64,000 bases of DNA from assembly GCA_934532985.1 (NCBI GenBank), contig CAKTAV010000012.1, positions 1 to 64,000 of the forward strand, written 5' to 3'. Shown here one piece after another: positions 1-7,889 of this stretch. Source of the DNA: an uncultured Butyricicoccus sp. (GTDB lineage Bacteria > Bacillota > Clostridia > Oscillospirales > Butyricicoccaceae). Below the pieces are notes generated by a model. The model saw nothing but the letters and a program-made list of their open reading frames with translations, made no database searches and was not told where the DNA came from. Both the position numbers and the translations under genes were made by a program. Position 1 is the stretch's first letter, and each line of letters begins with the position of its first letter.

Positions 1-32
1 CGTACCGATGATCTCTCATCAGCAACTCATTT

Positions 33-61
33 AGAATATCACATTCAATCGCTTTTGTCAA
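33..61 (-). promoter_or_regulatory. Outward sigma-A promoter (proximal of two)
   Basis: On the minus strand TTGACA is followed after 17 nt by TATTCT. It reads leftwards out of the window, away from luxS, so the gene it serves lies beyond position 1. It is the second of two near-consensus promoters in tandem. Confidence 0.6.
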
Positions 62-131
62 CAACTTTTTTCATCTTATTTCGATGTGCTGTTTTCCACA
101 ATTGATGTCATCTTTTCTCAAGAGTGTATCT

Positions 132-160
132 ATGATACCACTCTCTTTGCCTTCTGTCAA
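132..160 (-). promoter_or_regulatory. Outward sigma-A promoter (distal of two)
   Basis: On the minus strand TTGACA is followed after 17 nt by TATCAT. Its -10 lies 99 bp upstream of the other outward promoter. It starts just downstream of the luxS stop codon, so it belongs to the next gene outside the window. Confidence 0.6.
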
Positions 161-185
161 TCCTTTTTTACAAAAAACCTGTATT

Positions 186-647
186 TCATTCCGGATACGC
201 CAGTTTTTCTTTCGTCCAGCCCTTCAGAACGCCGCACATCATCTCTGCGACCTTCTTCGCGCCCGCCAGATCATGATCCAAATAGTTACCGCACTCCGCT
301 TTTCCTGCCCCCGGAATGTCTCCTTCAAACGAGACAATAAACGCCATCGACTCCTGTACCAGTCGAATCGCCGTCTCCGGTGTCATCGTATCGCGCACCA
401 GAAAATAAAATCCCGTCCGGCACCCCATCGGTCCCACATAAATAATCTCGTCACTGTACGGCGTGTTGCGCACATAGGTGGCAAACAGGTGCTCAATCGT
501 ATGCGCCGCTCCCGTTGTCAGATACGTTCCCTGATTCGGCTTCATCATGCGAATATCATACGTCACAACATCCCCATCAATGCGCGAGGTATACATGCCT
601 TCCGTCAGCACGTCATGGTTAATGCAAAAGCTCGCAATGCGTTTCAC
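186..647 (-). CDS. luxS: S-ribosylhomocysteine lyase LuxS
   Basis: Cleaves S-ribosylhomocysteine to homocysteine and the AI-2 precursor DPD in the activated methyl cycle. The 153-residue length is usual. The iron/zinc motif HTIEH is at about residues 49-53, the catalytic cysteine is in GCRTGFY (about 76), and the third metal ligand is in AECGNY (about 119). The start is GTG with AAGGAGG seven bases upstream. It is divergent from mtnN, which supplies its substrate from S-adenosylhomocysteine; their promoters overlap. All active-site residues are present, so a working enzyme is expected. Confidence 0.97.
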   Translation of the reverse strand: MKRIASFCINHDVLTEGMYTSRIDGDVVTYDIRMMKPNQGTYLTTGAAHTIEHLFATYVRNTPYSDEIIYVGPMGCRTGFYFLVRDTMTPETAIRLVQESMAFIVSFEGDIPGAGKAECGNYLDHDLAGAKKVAEMMCGVLKGWTKEKLAYPE

Positions 648-680
648 TACAATTCCTCCTTATTTGTGTCTTTGCAGCTT

Positions 681-710
681 ATTATACGATATTTCTGTTG
701 ACGAATGCAA
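681..710 (-). promoter_or_regulatory. luxS promoter
   Basis: Minus-strand TTGCAT, 18-nt spacer, TATAAT, ending about 35 bp upstream of the luxS GTG. Its -35 lies inside the spacer of the plus-strand mtnN promoter, so the two promoters overlap. Confidence 0.6.
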
Positions 711-727
711 GCCCGCTCCTCTATACT
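698..727 (+). promoter_or_regulatory. mtnN promoter
   Basis: Plus-strand TTGACG, 18-nt spacer, TATACT, about 46 bp before the mtnN ATG. It shares DNA with the luxS promoter on the other strand. Confidence 0.55.
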
Positions 728-773
728 GATACCAGTTTTTCCGTTTTATTGGAGAGGAGTGTAACGTAACATT

Positions 774-1457
774 ATGACATGGGGTATTTTAGGTGCTCTG
801 GACGCAGAAATCGCTTTGATTCGCGAGCAGATGACCATTGAGTCAGAGGAAGCGCGCTTTGGCACCACCTTTTATCGCGGCACGGTTCACGGGCAGTCGA
901 TCGTCCTCGCCTGCTGTGGCGTCGGCAAGGTCAACGCCGCCGTCTGCGCCGCCTACGTTCTCGGCACGCTAGGTGCCGACTGCATCATCAATGTCGGCAT
1001 TGCCGGAGCTATGGCGCACGGCCTGCATATTCTCGACGTCGTCATCAGCACTGAGGTTGGCTTCCACGATCAGGACGCTGTCATGCTGAAATATTATCCG
1101 GCAACCGCCTTTTTCCCAGCGGACGCCGCGCTTGCCGAGCTGTGCGAGCATGCTTGCCGCGAAATTCCACGTCTGAGCGGCAAATACCGCCACGGACGCA
1201 TTGTCTCCGGCGACCAATTCGTCAGTGAATCAGCCGTCAAGCAGTCCATTAACGACCGCTATGCGCCTGCCTGCGTCGAAATGGAGGGCGCTGCCATTGG
1301 CCATGCCGCCTTTATGTATGAAAAGCCGTACTTAGTCATCCGCACCATGTCGGATGCCGCCGATGACGCCGCCGATGAATCCTATGATAACTTCATCGAC
1401 GACGCCGCAAAAACCTCTGCGGAGATCATTCTAAAGATGCTCGCGCTGGCGGAGTAA
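774..1457 (+). CDS. mtnN: 5'-methylthioadenosine/S-adenosylhomocysteine nucleosidase
   Basis: Hydrolyses MTA and SAH to adenine plus the thioribose sugar, recycling methylation by-products and feeding LuxS. The 227-residue protein has the family's opening GILGALDAEI, a VGKVNAA segment, the purine-binding VEMEGAA motif and the RTMSD motif with its catalytic aspartate. The Shine-Dalgarno GGAGAGGAG is about 14 nt before the ATG, rather far, but no better in-frame start exists. It is divergent from luxS, which catalyses the next step. A hairpin follows the stop. Confidence 0.96.
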   Translation: MTWGILGALDAEIALIREQMTIESEEARFGTTFYRGTVHGQSIVLACCGVGKVNAAVCAAYVLGTLGADCIINVGIAGAMAHGLHILDVVISTEVGFHDQDAVMLKYYPATAFFPADAALAELCEHACREIPRLSGKYRHGRIVSGDQFVSESAVKQSINDRYAPACVEMEGAAIGHAAFMYEKPYLVIRTMSDAADDAADESYDNFIDDAAKTSAEIILKMLALAE

Positions 1458-1472
1458 CTCACACAAGAGACC

Positions 1473-1522
1473 AAAACCCTCGACCGGATCACTGTCTGCC
1501 AGCTTATCCCGCCGAGGGTTTT
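1473..1522. terminator. Possible bidirectional terminator between mtnN and rarA
   Basis: Inverted repeat AAAACCCTCG (1473-1482) and CGAGGGTTTT (1513-1522) with a 30-nt loop. The A and T runs at the arm ends would give U-rich tails in both directions, suiting the convergent mtnN and rarA genes. The long loop lowers confidence. Confidence 0.5.
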
Positions 1523-1535
1523 GTTATGTTTGATT

Positions 1536-2771
1536 TCATTTAATTTCGTCCCAGTACGCCTTGGCGCGCTGTTCCGTTTTATTCGGTCCATATTCATAGT
1601 AGACCGCGTCCTTGAGCGTATCCGGCAGATATTGCTGCCGCACCCAATGATTTGGGTAGCTATGCGGATACTGATACGTCAGCGCCCGCCCCATCTTTTT
1701 CGCGCCGGAATAGTGTCCGTCCTTGAGATACGCCGGAATATCGCCGGATTTGCCCGCGCGGATATCCGCCATCGCGGCATCAATCGCATTGATGGCGCTG
1801 TTGGACTTCGGCGCCGTCGCCAGTACAATCACCGCCTGCGCCAGCGGAATGCGTGCCTCCGGCAAACCGAGCTGGAATGCCGAATCCACACAAGCCTTGA
1901 CAATCGCCGCCGCCTGTGGATACGCCAGGCCGACATCCTCCGACGCCATAACCAGTAGCCGCCGTCCGGCGGAAATCAGATCGCCCGCCTCCAGCAGCCG
2001 CGCCAGATAATGAATCGCCGCATCCGGATCCGAGCCGCGGACAGATTTCTGAAACGCCGACAAAATGTCGTAGTGCTGATCGCCGTCGCGGTCATAACGC
2101 ATATTCGAGCGTTGTGCCGCCATCTGCGCGTCCTGCAGCGTCACTACGCCATCCTTCGCCGCGCTGCACAGCACTTCCACCGCGTTCAGCGCCTTGCGCA
2201 CGTCGCCGCCGCAGGCCGTCGCAATATACGTGCAGACCTCATCGCTTGCTTCCGCGTGCGGCTCACACAGGGCAAAGCCGCGCCGCACCGCCGGAATCAA
2301 ATCCGCTACCTCCAGCGGCTTGAATTCAAACACCGTGCTTCGGCTCAAAATTGCGTTGTAGACGTAGAAATAGGGGTTCTCCGTCGTGGACGCAATCAGC
2401 GTGATGCGTCCGTCCTCGATAAACTCCAGTAGGGATTGCTGCTGTTTCTTATTAAAATATTGGATTTCATCCAGATACACCAGTGCGCCATTGGGCGCAA
2501 CCAGCGTGCCCAGCTCATCAAAAATCTGTCGGATATCCGACGTGCTCGCCGTCGTCGCGTTCAAACGATACAGCTTGCGGCTGGTGGCTCCCGCAATAAT
2601 CGATGCCACCGTCGTTTTTCCGACACCGGATGGGCCGTAAAAAATCATATTCGGAATCGTCCCGCTCTCAATGATGCGGCGAAGCAGTCCGTTTTCCCCA
2701 AGGATATGCGACTGGCCAACCACATCCCCCAGCGAGTTCGGGCGAATCCGGTCGGCCAGAGGCTGATACAT
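1536..2771 (-). CDS. rarA: Replication-associated recombination protein A (RarA/MgsA AAA ATPase)
   Basis: A clamp-loader-like AAA+ ATPase acting at stalled replication forks. The 411-residue protein starts MYQPLADRIRP, has a Walker A GPSGVGKTTVA at about residues 45-55 and a Walker B YLDEIQ followed by FNKKQQ. The C-terminal part has the family's tetramerisation-type helices (LISAGRRLLVMASEDVGLA) and the ending ALTYQYPHSYPNHWV. It starts 18 bp after glyA ends, with AAGGA upstream of the ATG, so the two are probably cotranscribed. Confidence 0.94.
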   Translation of the reverse strand: MYQPLADRIRPNSLGDVVGQSHILGENGLLRRIIESGTIPNMIFYGPSGVGKTTVASIIAGATSRKLYRLNATTASTSDIRQIFDELGTLVAPNGALVYLDEIQYFNKKQQQSLLEFIEDGRITLIASTTENPYFYVYNAILSRSTVFEFKPLEVADLIPAVRRGFALCEPHAEASDEVCTYIATACGGDVRKALNAVEVLCSAAKDGVVTLQDAQMAAQRSNMRYDRDGDQHYDILSAFQKSVRGSDPDAAIHYLARLLEAGDLISAGRRLLVMASEDVGLAYPQAAAIVKACVDSAFQLGLPEARIPLAQAVIVLATAPKSNSAINAIDAAMADIRAGKSGDIPAYLKDGHYSGAKKMGRALTYQYPHSYPNHWVRQQYLPDTLKDAVYYEYGPNKTEQRAKAYWDEIK

Positions 2772-2789
2772 AGTAAATTTCCTTATCTC

Positions 2790-4046
2790 TTAGTACAGCG
2801 GGAACTGCTTACAGATCTCACCGACACCGTCCCGGATCGCATCCGCCTTGTTCTCAAAGTCAAAGATTGCGTCCGCGATAAAGCCAGCAATCTTGTCCAT
2901 TTCCGGCTCCTTAAATCCACGGGTGGTGACAGCCGGAGTACCCAGACGAACACCAGAGGTAACAAACGGGCTCAGCGGCTCATTCGGAACGGTGTTCTTG
3001 TTTGCGGTGATATATACATCGTCCAGACGGTTTTGGAGTTCCTTACCGGTAATGCCCGTGCCGCGCAGATCAACCAGTAGCAGATGGTTGTCCGTTCCGC
3101 TGGAAACCAGCTTGACACCACGCTTCATCAGGCCCTCTGCCAGTGCCTGTGCATTCTTTCGAACCTGAACCTGATAATCCTTGAACTCCGGCTTGAGCGC
3201 TTCGCCAAAGCAAACAGCCTTTGCCGCGATGATGTGCATCAGCGGGCCGCCCTGCGTGCCCGGGAAGATCGCGGAATTGAACTTCTTTGCCAATGCCTCA
3301 TCGTTAGTCAGGATACAGCCGCCGCGCGGTCCGCGCAGGGTCTTGTGCGTCGTCGTGGTGACAACGTCAGCGTAATCCATCGGGTTCATATGCTCGCCTG
3401 CGGCAACCAGACCTGCAATATGTGCCATATCGACAAACAGATATGCACCGACTTCCTTTGCGATCTCAGCAAACTTGTCAAAACGAATCGCACGCGGATA
3501 TGCCGAAGCGCCCGCGATAATCATCTTCGGCTTGTGCTCCAGCGCCTTCTGGCGAACGTCCTCATAATCAATGTAGCCCTCGTCATCGACACCGTAAGCA
3601 ACAATATTATACAGCTTACCGGACTGGTTTGCCGGAGAGCCATGGGTCAGATGACCGCCGTTGTCCAGGCTCATGCCCAGGACGGTGTCGCCCGGCTGAC
3701 ACAGCGCCTGATATACCGCCATATTTGCCTGTGCACCGGAATGCGGCTGAACATTGGCAAACTTCGCACCAAACAGTTTACACACGCGCTCAATCGCAAT
3801 GTTCTCTACAATGTCAACACACTCGCAGCCGCCGTAATAGCGCTTGCCCGGATAACCTTCGGCGTACTTGTTTGTCAGTACCGTGCCCATTGCCGCCATA
3901 ACAGCCGGAGATACGATGTTCTCCGAAGCGATCAGTTCAATGTTTCTGCACTGACGGTCATATTCCTTGCGAACCGCCGCGCCAACATCCGGATCGACAC
4001 TGCTGATAAAATCCATGTTTTCTTCAATTCTGCGTGCTTCAGCCAT
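2790..4046 (-). CDS. glyA: Serine hydroxymethyltransferase
   Basis: PLP enzyme that converts serine and tetrahydrofolate to glycine and 5,10-methylene-THF. I place the start at the ATG of MAEARRIEEN because AGGAGG-like TGGAGGG lies six bases upstream; a longer frame reads seven residues further. The 418-residue protein carries the PLP-lysine motif TTTTHKTLRGPRGG, the substrate-binding SGAQAN segment and the YPGKRYYGG motif. First gene of a glyA-rarA pair. A possible promoter (TTGAAA, 17 nt, TTTAAT) lies upstream. Confidence 0.96.
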   Translation of the reverse strand: MAEARRIEENMDFISSVDPDVGAAVRKEYDRQCRNIELIASENIVSPAVMAAMGTVLTNKYAEGYPGKRYYGGCECVDIVENIAIERVCKLFGAKFANVQPHSGAQANMAVYQALCQPGDTVLGMSLDNGGHLTHGSPANQSGKLYNIVAYGVDDEGYIDYEDVRQKALEHKPKMIIAGASAYPRAIRFDKFAEIAKEVGAYLFVDMAHIAGLVAAGEHMNPMDYADVVTTTTHKTLRGPRGGCILTNDEALAKKFNSAIFPGTQGGPLMHIIAAKAVCFGEALKPEFKDYQVQVRKNAQALAEGLMKRGVKLVSSGTDNHLLLVDLRGTGITGKELQNRLDDVYITANKNTVPNEPLSPFVTSGVRLGTPAVTTRGFKEPEMDKIAGFIADAIFDFENKADAIRDGVGEICKQFPLY

Positions 4047-4384
4047 GTTTATCCCTCCATAGGTCAAAGATAAAAATCAGATAATTCTATTAAATCAGGA
4101 TTTCCTGTTATTTTCAAGATGATTTTCCTCCATTCCGTCTTTTTCCCCTTCCTGCCTCACATTTCTCTGATTCTTATCTAAAACTTTGTGCAGTTTTTCT
4201 TCGCCTTTTGTGCACTTCCTATGAGCTTCTTTTGGTATTTTGATCATCCCCACTATTCTGTCGCATCGCAAAATGTGGTATACTGTTCTTGTCCTGCACA
4301 CAATCTGTGCCGATATAGACTCCGTAGAGCGTTTTTTTCATCCCTCTGCTTCTCATCAAATACAACCGCAAGGAGGTTATGATA
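4047..4384. promoter_or_regulatory. Divergent intergenic region between glyA and nth
   Basis: A 338-bp gap between divergent genes. On the minus strand TTGAAA at 4116-4121 region, 17 nt, TTTAAT forms a possible glyA promoter about 60 bp upstream of its ATG. On the plus strand TATACT at 4277-4282 could be an nth -10, but its -35 is poor. Short open frames here have no well-placed Shine-Dalgarno and I see no reason to call them genes. No riboswitch was recognised. Confidence 0.35.
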
Positions 4385-5032
4385 TTGACACCTAAAGAAC
4401 GCGCCGAGCGCGCCGTTGTCCTGCTGGAGCAGGAATATCCCGACGCCATTTGTGCACTAACTTATAAAAAGGATTATGAATTGCTGTTTGCCACCCGTCT
4501 TTCCGCGCAATGTACCGATGCTCGCGTGAATATCGTCACACAGGAGCTGTACCGCATCTTTCCCACCTTGGAATCCTTCGCGCAGGCCACGGCTGCGGAG
4601 ATTGAAAAAATTATCCGCCCCTGCGGACTGGGTAATTCCAAAGCGCGTGATATTCATGCCGCCGCTCAATATCTGCTGGAACACCACAACGGTGTCGTCC
4701 CCGGCACCATGAAAGAATTGCTGAAAATCCCTGGTGTCGGCCGAAAAACCGCCAACCTGATTCTTGGCGACATTTTCCATCAACCTGCCATTGTCACGGA
4801 CACCCACTGTATCCGTCTTTCCAACCGCATTGGTCTCGTGGACGGCATCAAGGATCCCGCCAAGGTAGAGAAAGCCCTGCTTCCCATCGTCCCGCCGGAG
4901 GCCTCCTCGGATTTCTGCCACCGTCTGGTTCTGCACGGACGCGCTGTGTGTACCGCCCGCAAGCCGTATTGCGATAAATGCTGTCTCGCGGAAATCTGCA
5001 AGACCGCACAGGAGCAAAGTTCTTCTACCTAA
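4385..5032 (+). CDS. nth: Endonuclease III (DNA glycosylase/AP lyase)
   Basis: Base-excision repair enzyme removing oxidised pyrimidines. The helix-hairpin-helix IPGVGRKTANLIL carries the catalytic lysine, VTDTHCIRLSNR carries the catalytic aspartate, and the C-terminal C-x6-C-x2-C-x5-C motif (CTARKPYCDKCCLAEIC) holds a 4Fe-4S cluster. AGGAGG at 4371-4376 sits only two bases from an ATG at 4379 but eight bases from a TTG at 4385, so I choose the TTG, giving 215 residues. It stands alone between two divergent or unrelated genes. Confidence 0.94.
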   Translation: MTPKERAERAVVLLEQEYPDAICALTYKKDYELLFATRLSAQCTDARVNIVTQELYRIFPTLESFAQATAAEIEKIIRPCGLGNSKARDIHAAAQYLLEHHNGVVPGTMKELLKIPGVGRKTANLILGDIFHQPAIVTDTHCIRLSNRIGLVDGIKDPAKVEKALLPIVPPEASSDFCHRLVLHGRAVCTARKPYCDKCCLAEICKTAQEQSSST

Positions 5033-5101
5033 GACGGATTGTTTTTCCGGAAGCACTCCCTCACAGATTCTTAGTACATTACATTATGTGCTACAAATTT
5101 C

Positions 5102-5128
5102 TTGCACTGTATGTGACAAAATTATAAT
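5102..5128 (+). promoter_or_regulatory. Possible promoter of the small RHH gene
   Basis: TTGCAC and TATAAT separated by only 15 nt, in a strongly AT-rich stretch just after nth. The spacer is short, so the exact hexamers are uncertain. A second TATAAT lies at 5139-5144. Confidence 0.35.
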
Positions 5129-5212
5129 ACAATAGTAATATAATAACATGTACAACAAAAGGGTATTTGGTAATCCACCGTTTGAACTACGGCAGTGAGG
5201 GGGACAAAAAAA

Positions 5213-5398
5213 GTGCGAAAATTCAAAATTCCGAACATACCTACCACAGAATCCAAGAGTATCCGTTTTCCCGTTGATGTGATCGCTCAGGTGGAGGAGG
5301 CGATTCGCGGCACAAACTGTACCTTTTCCGCGTTTGTCGTGGAAGCGGTTCGCGTCGCACTGGAAAATCTCAACGAGGACGACGAAGAGACTTCATAA
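5213..5398 (+). CDS. Small ribbon-helix-helix-like protein
   Basis: A 61-residue protein. After a basic N-terminus (RKFKIPN) it has a short strand-like KSIRFPVDV, then two helices (IAQVEEAIRG and FSAFVVEAVRVALENL) and an acidic tail. This is the layout of MetJ/Arc-type DNA-binding proteins, which bind as dimers with the strand in the major groove. I choose the GTG at 5213 because GAGGGGG lies 9 bases upstream; an earlier in-frame GTG at 5195 has no such site. It has its own promoter-like sequence and a strong terminator, so it is a single-gene unit. Target unknown. Confidence 0.75.
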   Translation: MRKFKIPNIPTTESKSIRFPVDVIAQVEEAIRGTNCTFSAFVVEAVRVALENLNEDDEETS

Positions 5399-5419
5399 TC
5401 TCGTCATAACGCAATAACA

Positions 5420-5458
5420 AAAAAGGACGGCAGGAGCTTCATTCCTGCCGTCCTTTTT
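5420..5458 (+). terminator. Rho-independent terminator
   Basis: Perfect 16-bp stem: AAAAAGGACGGCAGGA (5420-5435), loop GCTTCAT, and its complement ending in TTTTT (5443-5458). It lies 21 bp after the RHH gene. Confidence 0.92.
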
Positions 5459-5465
5459 ATGCCTC

Positions 5466-5507
5466 GCTCCTTCGCACCACAACTTCTCCGCTGGGTTGCG
5501 TCGCGAT
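5466..5507 (-). repeat. Dispersed intergenic repeat, GCGACGCAACCCAG module
   Basis: Read on the minus strand this 42-bp stretch matches 16857-16898 at about 37 of 42 positions and is also related to 40670-40711. All three copies are intergenic. Here the module stands alone, without the hairpin modules found next to it at the two other sites. Confidence 0.75.
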
Positions 5508-5593
5508 ATTATGTCTCAGCGATAATAGCCTGCAATAGCGGAAAAACTTCGAATTCAGCTTTCCGCGTCTAGAGTGTTAAGGAAGGTCTCTTT

Positions 5594-5625
5594 CCCCATT
5601 TCTTGTCTAATGACAAGAAATGGGG
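5594..5625. repeat. Perfect 14-bp inverted repeat
   Basis: CCCCATTTCTTGTC, loop TAAT, and the exact complement. It lies between the RHH gene terminator and the convergent end of coaX. Neither side has a T-run, so it does not look like an ordinary terminator. Confidence 0.7.
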
Positions 5626-5696
5626 CCTCCACGGAATGTCGGTAGCAAGTCTGCTTCGGCTAAGCGGCGATGAGTTACTATTCTCCTCCGCCGCCA

Positions 5697-6536
5697 TCAC
5701 AGCGACTCCGTCTCCTCCTCCGCCGAAACACACAGCGGACCGATTTTCTCCAGCGCATCGAACTTCTCGCGGTTGTTCTCATAAATCATGCGCAGACCTT
5801 CCAGCGTCAGCTCCGGTGCCACATCCGTAATGCACGAGCAATATTGCTTCATCATGCGGCCCATGCCGCCGGTCGCTATCACGCGGCAGTGCTCACCGCC
5901 CTCAATCTCCTCGCGCATTTCCTTTACGGTTCCCTCAATCGCACCGGCATAACCGCGCACCGCGCCGGACTGCATACTCATGACGGTATTTGTGCCGATC
6001 GCCTTCGCCGGACGCACGATATCCACGCGTGGGAGCTTGGAGGTCTTTTGGAACAGCGCTTCCATCGCCACCTTAATGCCCGGGAAAATCGCACCGCCGA
6101 GGTATGCGCCTTCCTTGTCAATGACATCAAACGTCATCGCCGTACCAATATCAATGATAATCAGCGGCGTGCCAAACCGCTTCACTGCCGCCACTGCATT
6201 GACCAGACGATCCACACCGACTTCCTTCGGGTTGTCATACTTGTTGACGAGCCCAGTGTCAATATCGCGATTGACAACCAGCGGCTTCACCCCGACGTAT
6301 TTCCGAATGGCATTGATTAACGTATACATCACCGTTGGCACAACCGACGCAATAATGACGGAATCCGTCTCACTGATGTGCAGCCCCATAAAGCTGTAAT
6401 ACATATGTATCTGCATTCCCAGCTCGTCCGAGGTGCACTGCGTGGTGGTGGACAGGCGAAAGCTGCCGATCAGCTCCTGCTCACGGTAAATTCCGAATAC
6501 CATATTAGTATTGCCAACATCAATTGCTAAAAGCAT
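5697..6536 (-). CDS. coaX: Type III pantothenate kinase
   Basis: Phosphorylates pantothenate in the first step of coenzyme A synthesis; ATP-dependent and insensitive to CoA feedback in this class. The ASKHA-fold signature DVGNTNMVFGIY is at the N-terminus, DRLVNAVAA and IDIGTAMTFDVI are the pantothenate and phosphate segments, and GGAIFPGI and ATGGMG follow. I prefer the ATG at 6536 (279 residues) to a GTG four codons earlier, because GGAGAG directly abuts that GTG. It follows a phosphoesterase gene by 60 bp and probably shares its promoter. Confidence 0.95.
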   Translation of the reverse strand: MLLAIDVGNTNMVFGIYREQELIGSFRLSTTTQCTSDELGMQIHMYYSFMGLHISETDSVIIASVVPTVMYTLINAIRKYVGVKPLVVNRDIDTGLVNKYDNPKEVGVDRLVNAVAAVKRFGTPLIIIDIGTAMTFDVIDKEGAYLGGAIFPGIKVAMEALFQKTSKLPRVDIVRPAKAIGTNTVMSMQSGAVRGYAGAIEGTVKEMREEIEGGEHCRVIATGGMGRMMKQYCSCITDVAPELTLEGLRMIYENNREKFDALEKIGPLCVSAEEETESL

Positions 6537-6596
6537 TGTCGTTCTCACTCTCCGAACCCGTAGTTGCTACGGTTCTTGTTTATTCCATCTGCCGCT

Positions 6597-7082
6597 TTAT
6601 CCGCGCGGCTTTCGGTGTACAATTTCCAGCTTTGGCGGCTGACCTTCGGTCAGCGTCATGCGCAGATACGAGGGATTTTCGCAATACGGCAATGTAATGC
6701 TACCCGGATTCGCCACCAGCACCCCGCCGTTGTGCTCCACCAGCGATTCATGCGTGTGGCCAAACAGCGCCACCTGACACCGGTTTTGCCGTGCAGCCGT
6801 CGCGATTCGGTCGGTCGTGCTGCGCACCGAATGCCGATGTCCATGCGCGAGGAAAAAGCGAATGCCCTGTGCAGTGACCACCAGCTCTTCCGGCGCCTCA
6901 CTGCGCCAGTCATTGTTTCCACACACGTTAAACAGCGGAATCTCCGGATAGACCGATTGCAAATCCACCGTATCATGGACAACATCACCGAGATGAAACA
7001 GCATGTCCGGTTGTTCTTCCTCAATACAGTCCAGCATACGCATAGTCCGCCCGTGAGAATCCGAAAATACAAGTATTTTCAC
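6597..7082 (-). CDS. YfcE/MJ0936-family metallophosphoesterase
   Basis: Calcineurin-like phosphodiesterase. The metal-binding blocks appear in order: FSDSHG near the N-terminus, HLGDVV, CGNND, HGH, and FGHTH near the C-terminus. I choose the GTG at 7082 (161 residues; VKILVFSDSHG), which has GGAAGG upstream; longer frames have none. Substrate cannot be read from sequence; relatives hydrolyse phosphodiesters or act on nanoRNA. It heads a two-gene unit with coaX behind a clear promoter. Confidence 0.88.
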   Translation of the reverse strand: MKILVFSDSHGRTMRMLDCIEEEQPDMLFHLGDVVHDTVDLQSVYPEIPLFNVCGNNDWRSEAPEELVVTAQGIRFFLAHGHRHSVRSTTDRIATAARQNRCQVALFGHTHESLVEHNGGVLVANPGSITLPYCENPSYLRMTLTEGQPPKLEIVHRKPRG

Positions 7083-7126
7083 ACTGTTTCCCTTCCTTCC
7101 ATTTTTTGTTGCCCACAATCTTTATC

Positions 7127-7155
7127 AATATACACCATTTTCTGCGCAAAGTCAA
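7127..7155 (-). promoter_or_regulatory. Promoter of the phosphoesterase-coaX unit
   Basis: Minus-strand TTGACT, 17-nt spacer, TATATT, about 45 bp upstream of the chosen GTG. Confidence 0.65.
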
Positions 7156-7217
7156 AGCACATTTTACCATCCTGCCCCGTATACTAATACTGGTATCGTT
7201 TGCAAGGAGGTTATCCT

Positions 7218-7502
7218 ATGGCTCATGATGAATTACAGCAGTTATTGCACAAATTGTCCACCCAAACCGGACGCCCTATGCCGGATGCCGATCAGGTTGA
7301 GCACTTTTTGCAGTCTCCTGCCAGCCAGCTTTTGCTGCGCTCTCTGACCGCGTCGCATTCTGACTCGCTCCACAGCGCCGCCGCCATGGCAAAGGCCGGT
7401 GATTACCGCAACGCATCCACCCAGCTGCAACAATTTTTGGCCACCGCCGAGGGGCAGGCTCTGCTGCAAAAGCTCGCGCAGAACGGAGCGCCGCATGAAT
7501 GA
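7218..7502 (+). CDS. Small protein of unknown function, first of a three-gene cassette
   Basis: 94 residues beginning MAHDELQQLLHKLS. The start is the ATG at 7218, preceded by AAGGAGG at good distance; an upstream TTG overlaps that site. It is mainly helical, with no signal peptide or membrane segment. It contains LQSPASQLLLRSL and LATAEGQALLQKL, two similar helical segments that suggest an internal repeat. The stop overlaps the start of the next gene by eight bases, so the two are translationally coupled. I do not recognise a named family. Confidence 0.7.
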   Translation: MAHDELQQLLHKLSTQTGRPMPDADQVEHFLQSPASQLLLRSLTASHSDSLHSAAAMAKAGDYRNASTQLQQFLATAEGQALLQKLAQNGAPHE

Positions 7503-7887
7503 TTCCTTCTTGTCCGGACTGCTGGACGATCCGGAGGCGATGAAAAAAATTACCGAGCTGGCGGGACAGCTTGCGGGGAATCCCTCTTCCCCAGCGTCGG
7601 ATTCCGAATCACAGGCAGCTGCCGCACCGTCTCCGCCAGCCGTTTCTTCCGCGCCTGATCCGGCTTCGGAACTGATGCAAAAGGCGGTTCCGCTACTCAC
7701 CAACATTGCCCGCAGCGGACAAAACGCCGCCGATCCCGACCGGCTTCGTCTGCTGACGGCGCTCAAGCCCTTTCTCTCCGCGTCCTCGGCTTCCCAGTTG
7801 GAGCACGCAGCCCGCCTGCTCTCCATGGCACATATGACGCGCACCGCCGCCTCCCAGCTGCTGTCGCAGGACGTCAAGGAGGTCTGA
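7495..7887 (+). CDS. Unknown protein, second of the three-gene cassette
   Basis: 130 residues starting MNDSFLSGLLDDPEAMKKI. The N-terminus (LLDDPEAMKKITELAGQL) and C-terminus (LRLLTALKPFLSASSASQLEHAARL) are helical and separated by a low-complexity Ala/Ser/Pro linker at about residues 35-60. From memory, similar short clostridial proteins with an N-terminal DPEAM-type segment and a C-terminal LLxALKPFL segment are common but have no assigned function. GGAG precedes the ATG by seven bases. It is followed after two bases by a small membrane protein. Confidence 0.72.
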   Translation: MNDSFLSGLLDDPEAMKKITELAGQLAGNPSSPASDSESQAAAAPSPPAVSSAPDPASELMQKAVPLLTNIARSGQNAADPDRLRLLTALKPFLSASSASQLEHAARLLSMAHMTRTAASQLLSQDVKEV

Positions 7888-7889
7888 CG

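Noticed and set aside
4095..4301. Short minus-strand frames between glyA and nth
   Set aside because: Ribosome sites are absent or directly abut the start codon, the frames overlap each other and the glyA promoter region.
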